Assembly: GCA_020059445.1 (NCBI GenBank)
Contig: JAGVCB010000160.1
Location: 1-5,020 of the forward strand
Direction: 5' to 3'
DNA length: 5,020 nucleotides
Source: Polynucleobacter sp.
GTDB lineage: Bacteria > Pseudomonadota > Gammaproteobacteria > Burkholderiales > Burkholderiaceae
The notes below the pieces were generated by a model that saw only the letters and a program-made list of their open reading frames with translations, had not been told where the DNA came from and searched no databases. Shown here piece by piece: positions 4,928 through 5,020 of the stretch (positions within the stretch are counted from its first letter, which is position 1; each line of letters starts with the position of its first letter). The position numbers and the translations under genes were made by a program.

Positions 4928-5020
4928 CCAGTTTGGTGCATTTTTCAGAGATATTTATGACCATTATTCTGCTCAAAAAGAGTGCAATTTTTTATTTGAA
5001 AGTAATTAACTAGTGATAAC

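Noticed and set aside
4956..5015. Plus-strand ATG reading of 18 codons ending TAG
   Set aside because: Too short, with no clear Shine-Dalgarno and an AT-rich, random-looking product.

Overview
The window looks like chromosomal DNA of a Gram-negative proteobacterium. An outer-membrane lipoprotein of the efflux type, an HlyD-type periplasmic adaptor and a class II tRNA-Leu with encoded CCA all fit this. The moderate, slightly AT-leaning base composition, the protein sequences and the tRNA suggest a betaproteobacterium, perhaps a low-GC Burkholderiales such as Polynucleobacter. That genus is an inference from memory, not shown by the sequence.

Layout: (i) Positions 1-118 hold no gene I can support. 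(ii) Positions 119-3457 are a tight four-gene operon on the minus strand, read from 3457 down to 119: a DUF3302 small membrane protein, an HlyD/YiaV-type membrane fusion protein, a NodT/OprM-type outer membrane lipoprotein, and an unrecognised four-helix membrane protein. The first three genes are spaced by 2 bp and then by a 1-bp stop/start overlap; the fourth follows after 35 bp with its own strong Shine-Dalgarno. (iii) Positions 3458-3697 are a divergent regulatory region with several inverted repeats, a plausible tRNA promoter and a strong hairpin in the tRNA leader. (iv) Positions 3698-3781 are tRNA-Leu(UAG), followed by a long hairpin with T-runs on both strands that probably stops both the tRNA and the convergent dehydrogenase. 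(v) Positions 3859-4794, minus strand, encode a 3-hydroxyacyl-CoA dehydrogenase family protein. (vi) Positions 4795-5020 are its upstream region, with an array of spaced T-tracts and a TTCACA-N8-TGTGAA dyad.

How the genes work together: the operon encodes the adaptor and the outer-membrane channel of a tripartite export route, but no recognisable inner-membrane pump (no RND, MFS, ABC or FUSC protein). The adaptor and DUF3302 pair matches the E. coli YiaV/YiaW and YibH/YibI arrangement, which is also found without a known pump. Either the pump lies elsewhere, or the small DUF3302 and four-helix proteins supply the inner-membrane part. That is the most interesting open point here. The dehydrogenase is a separate transcription unit with no visible link to the exporter. 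I see no mobile element, CRISPR array or clear sign of recent transfer.
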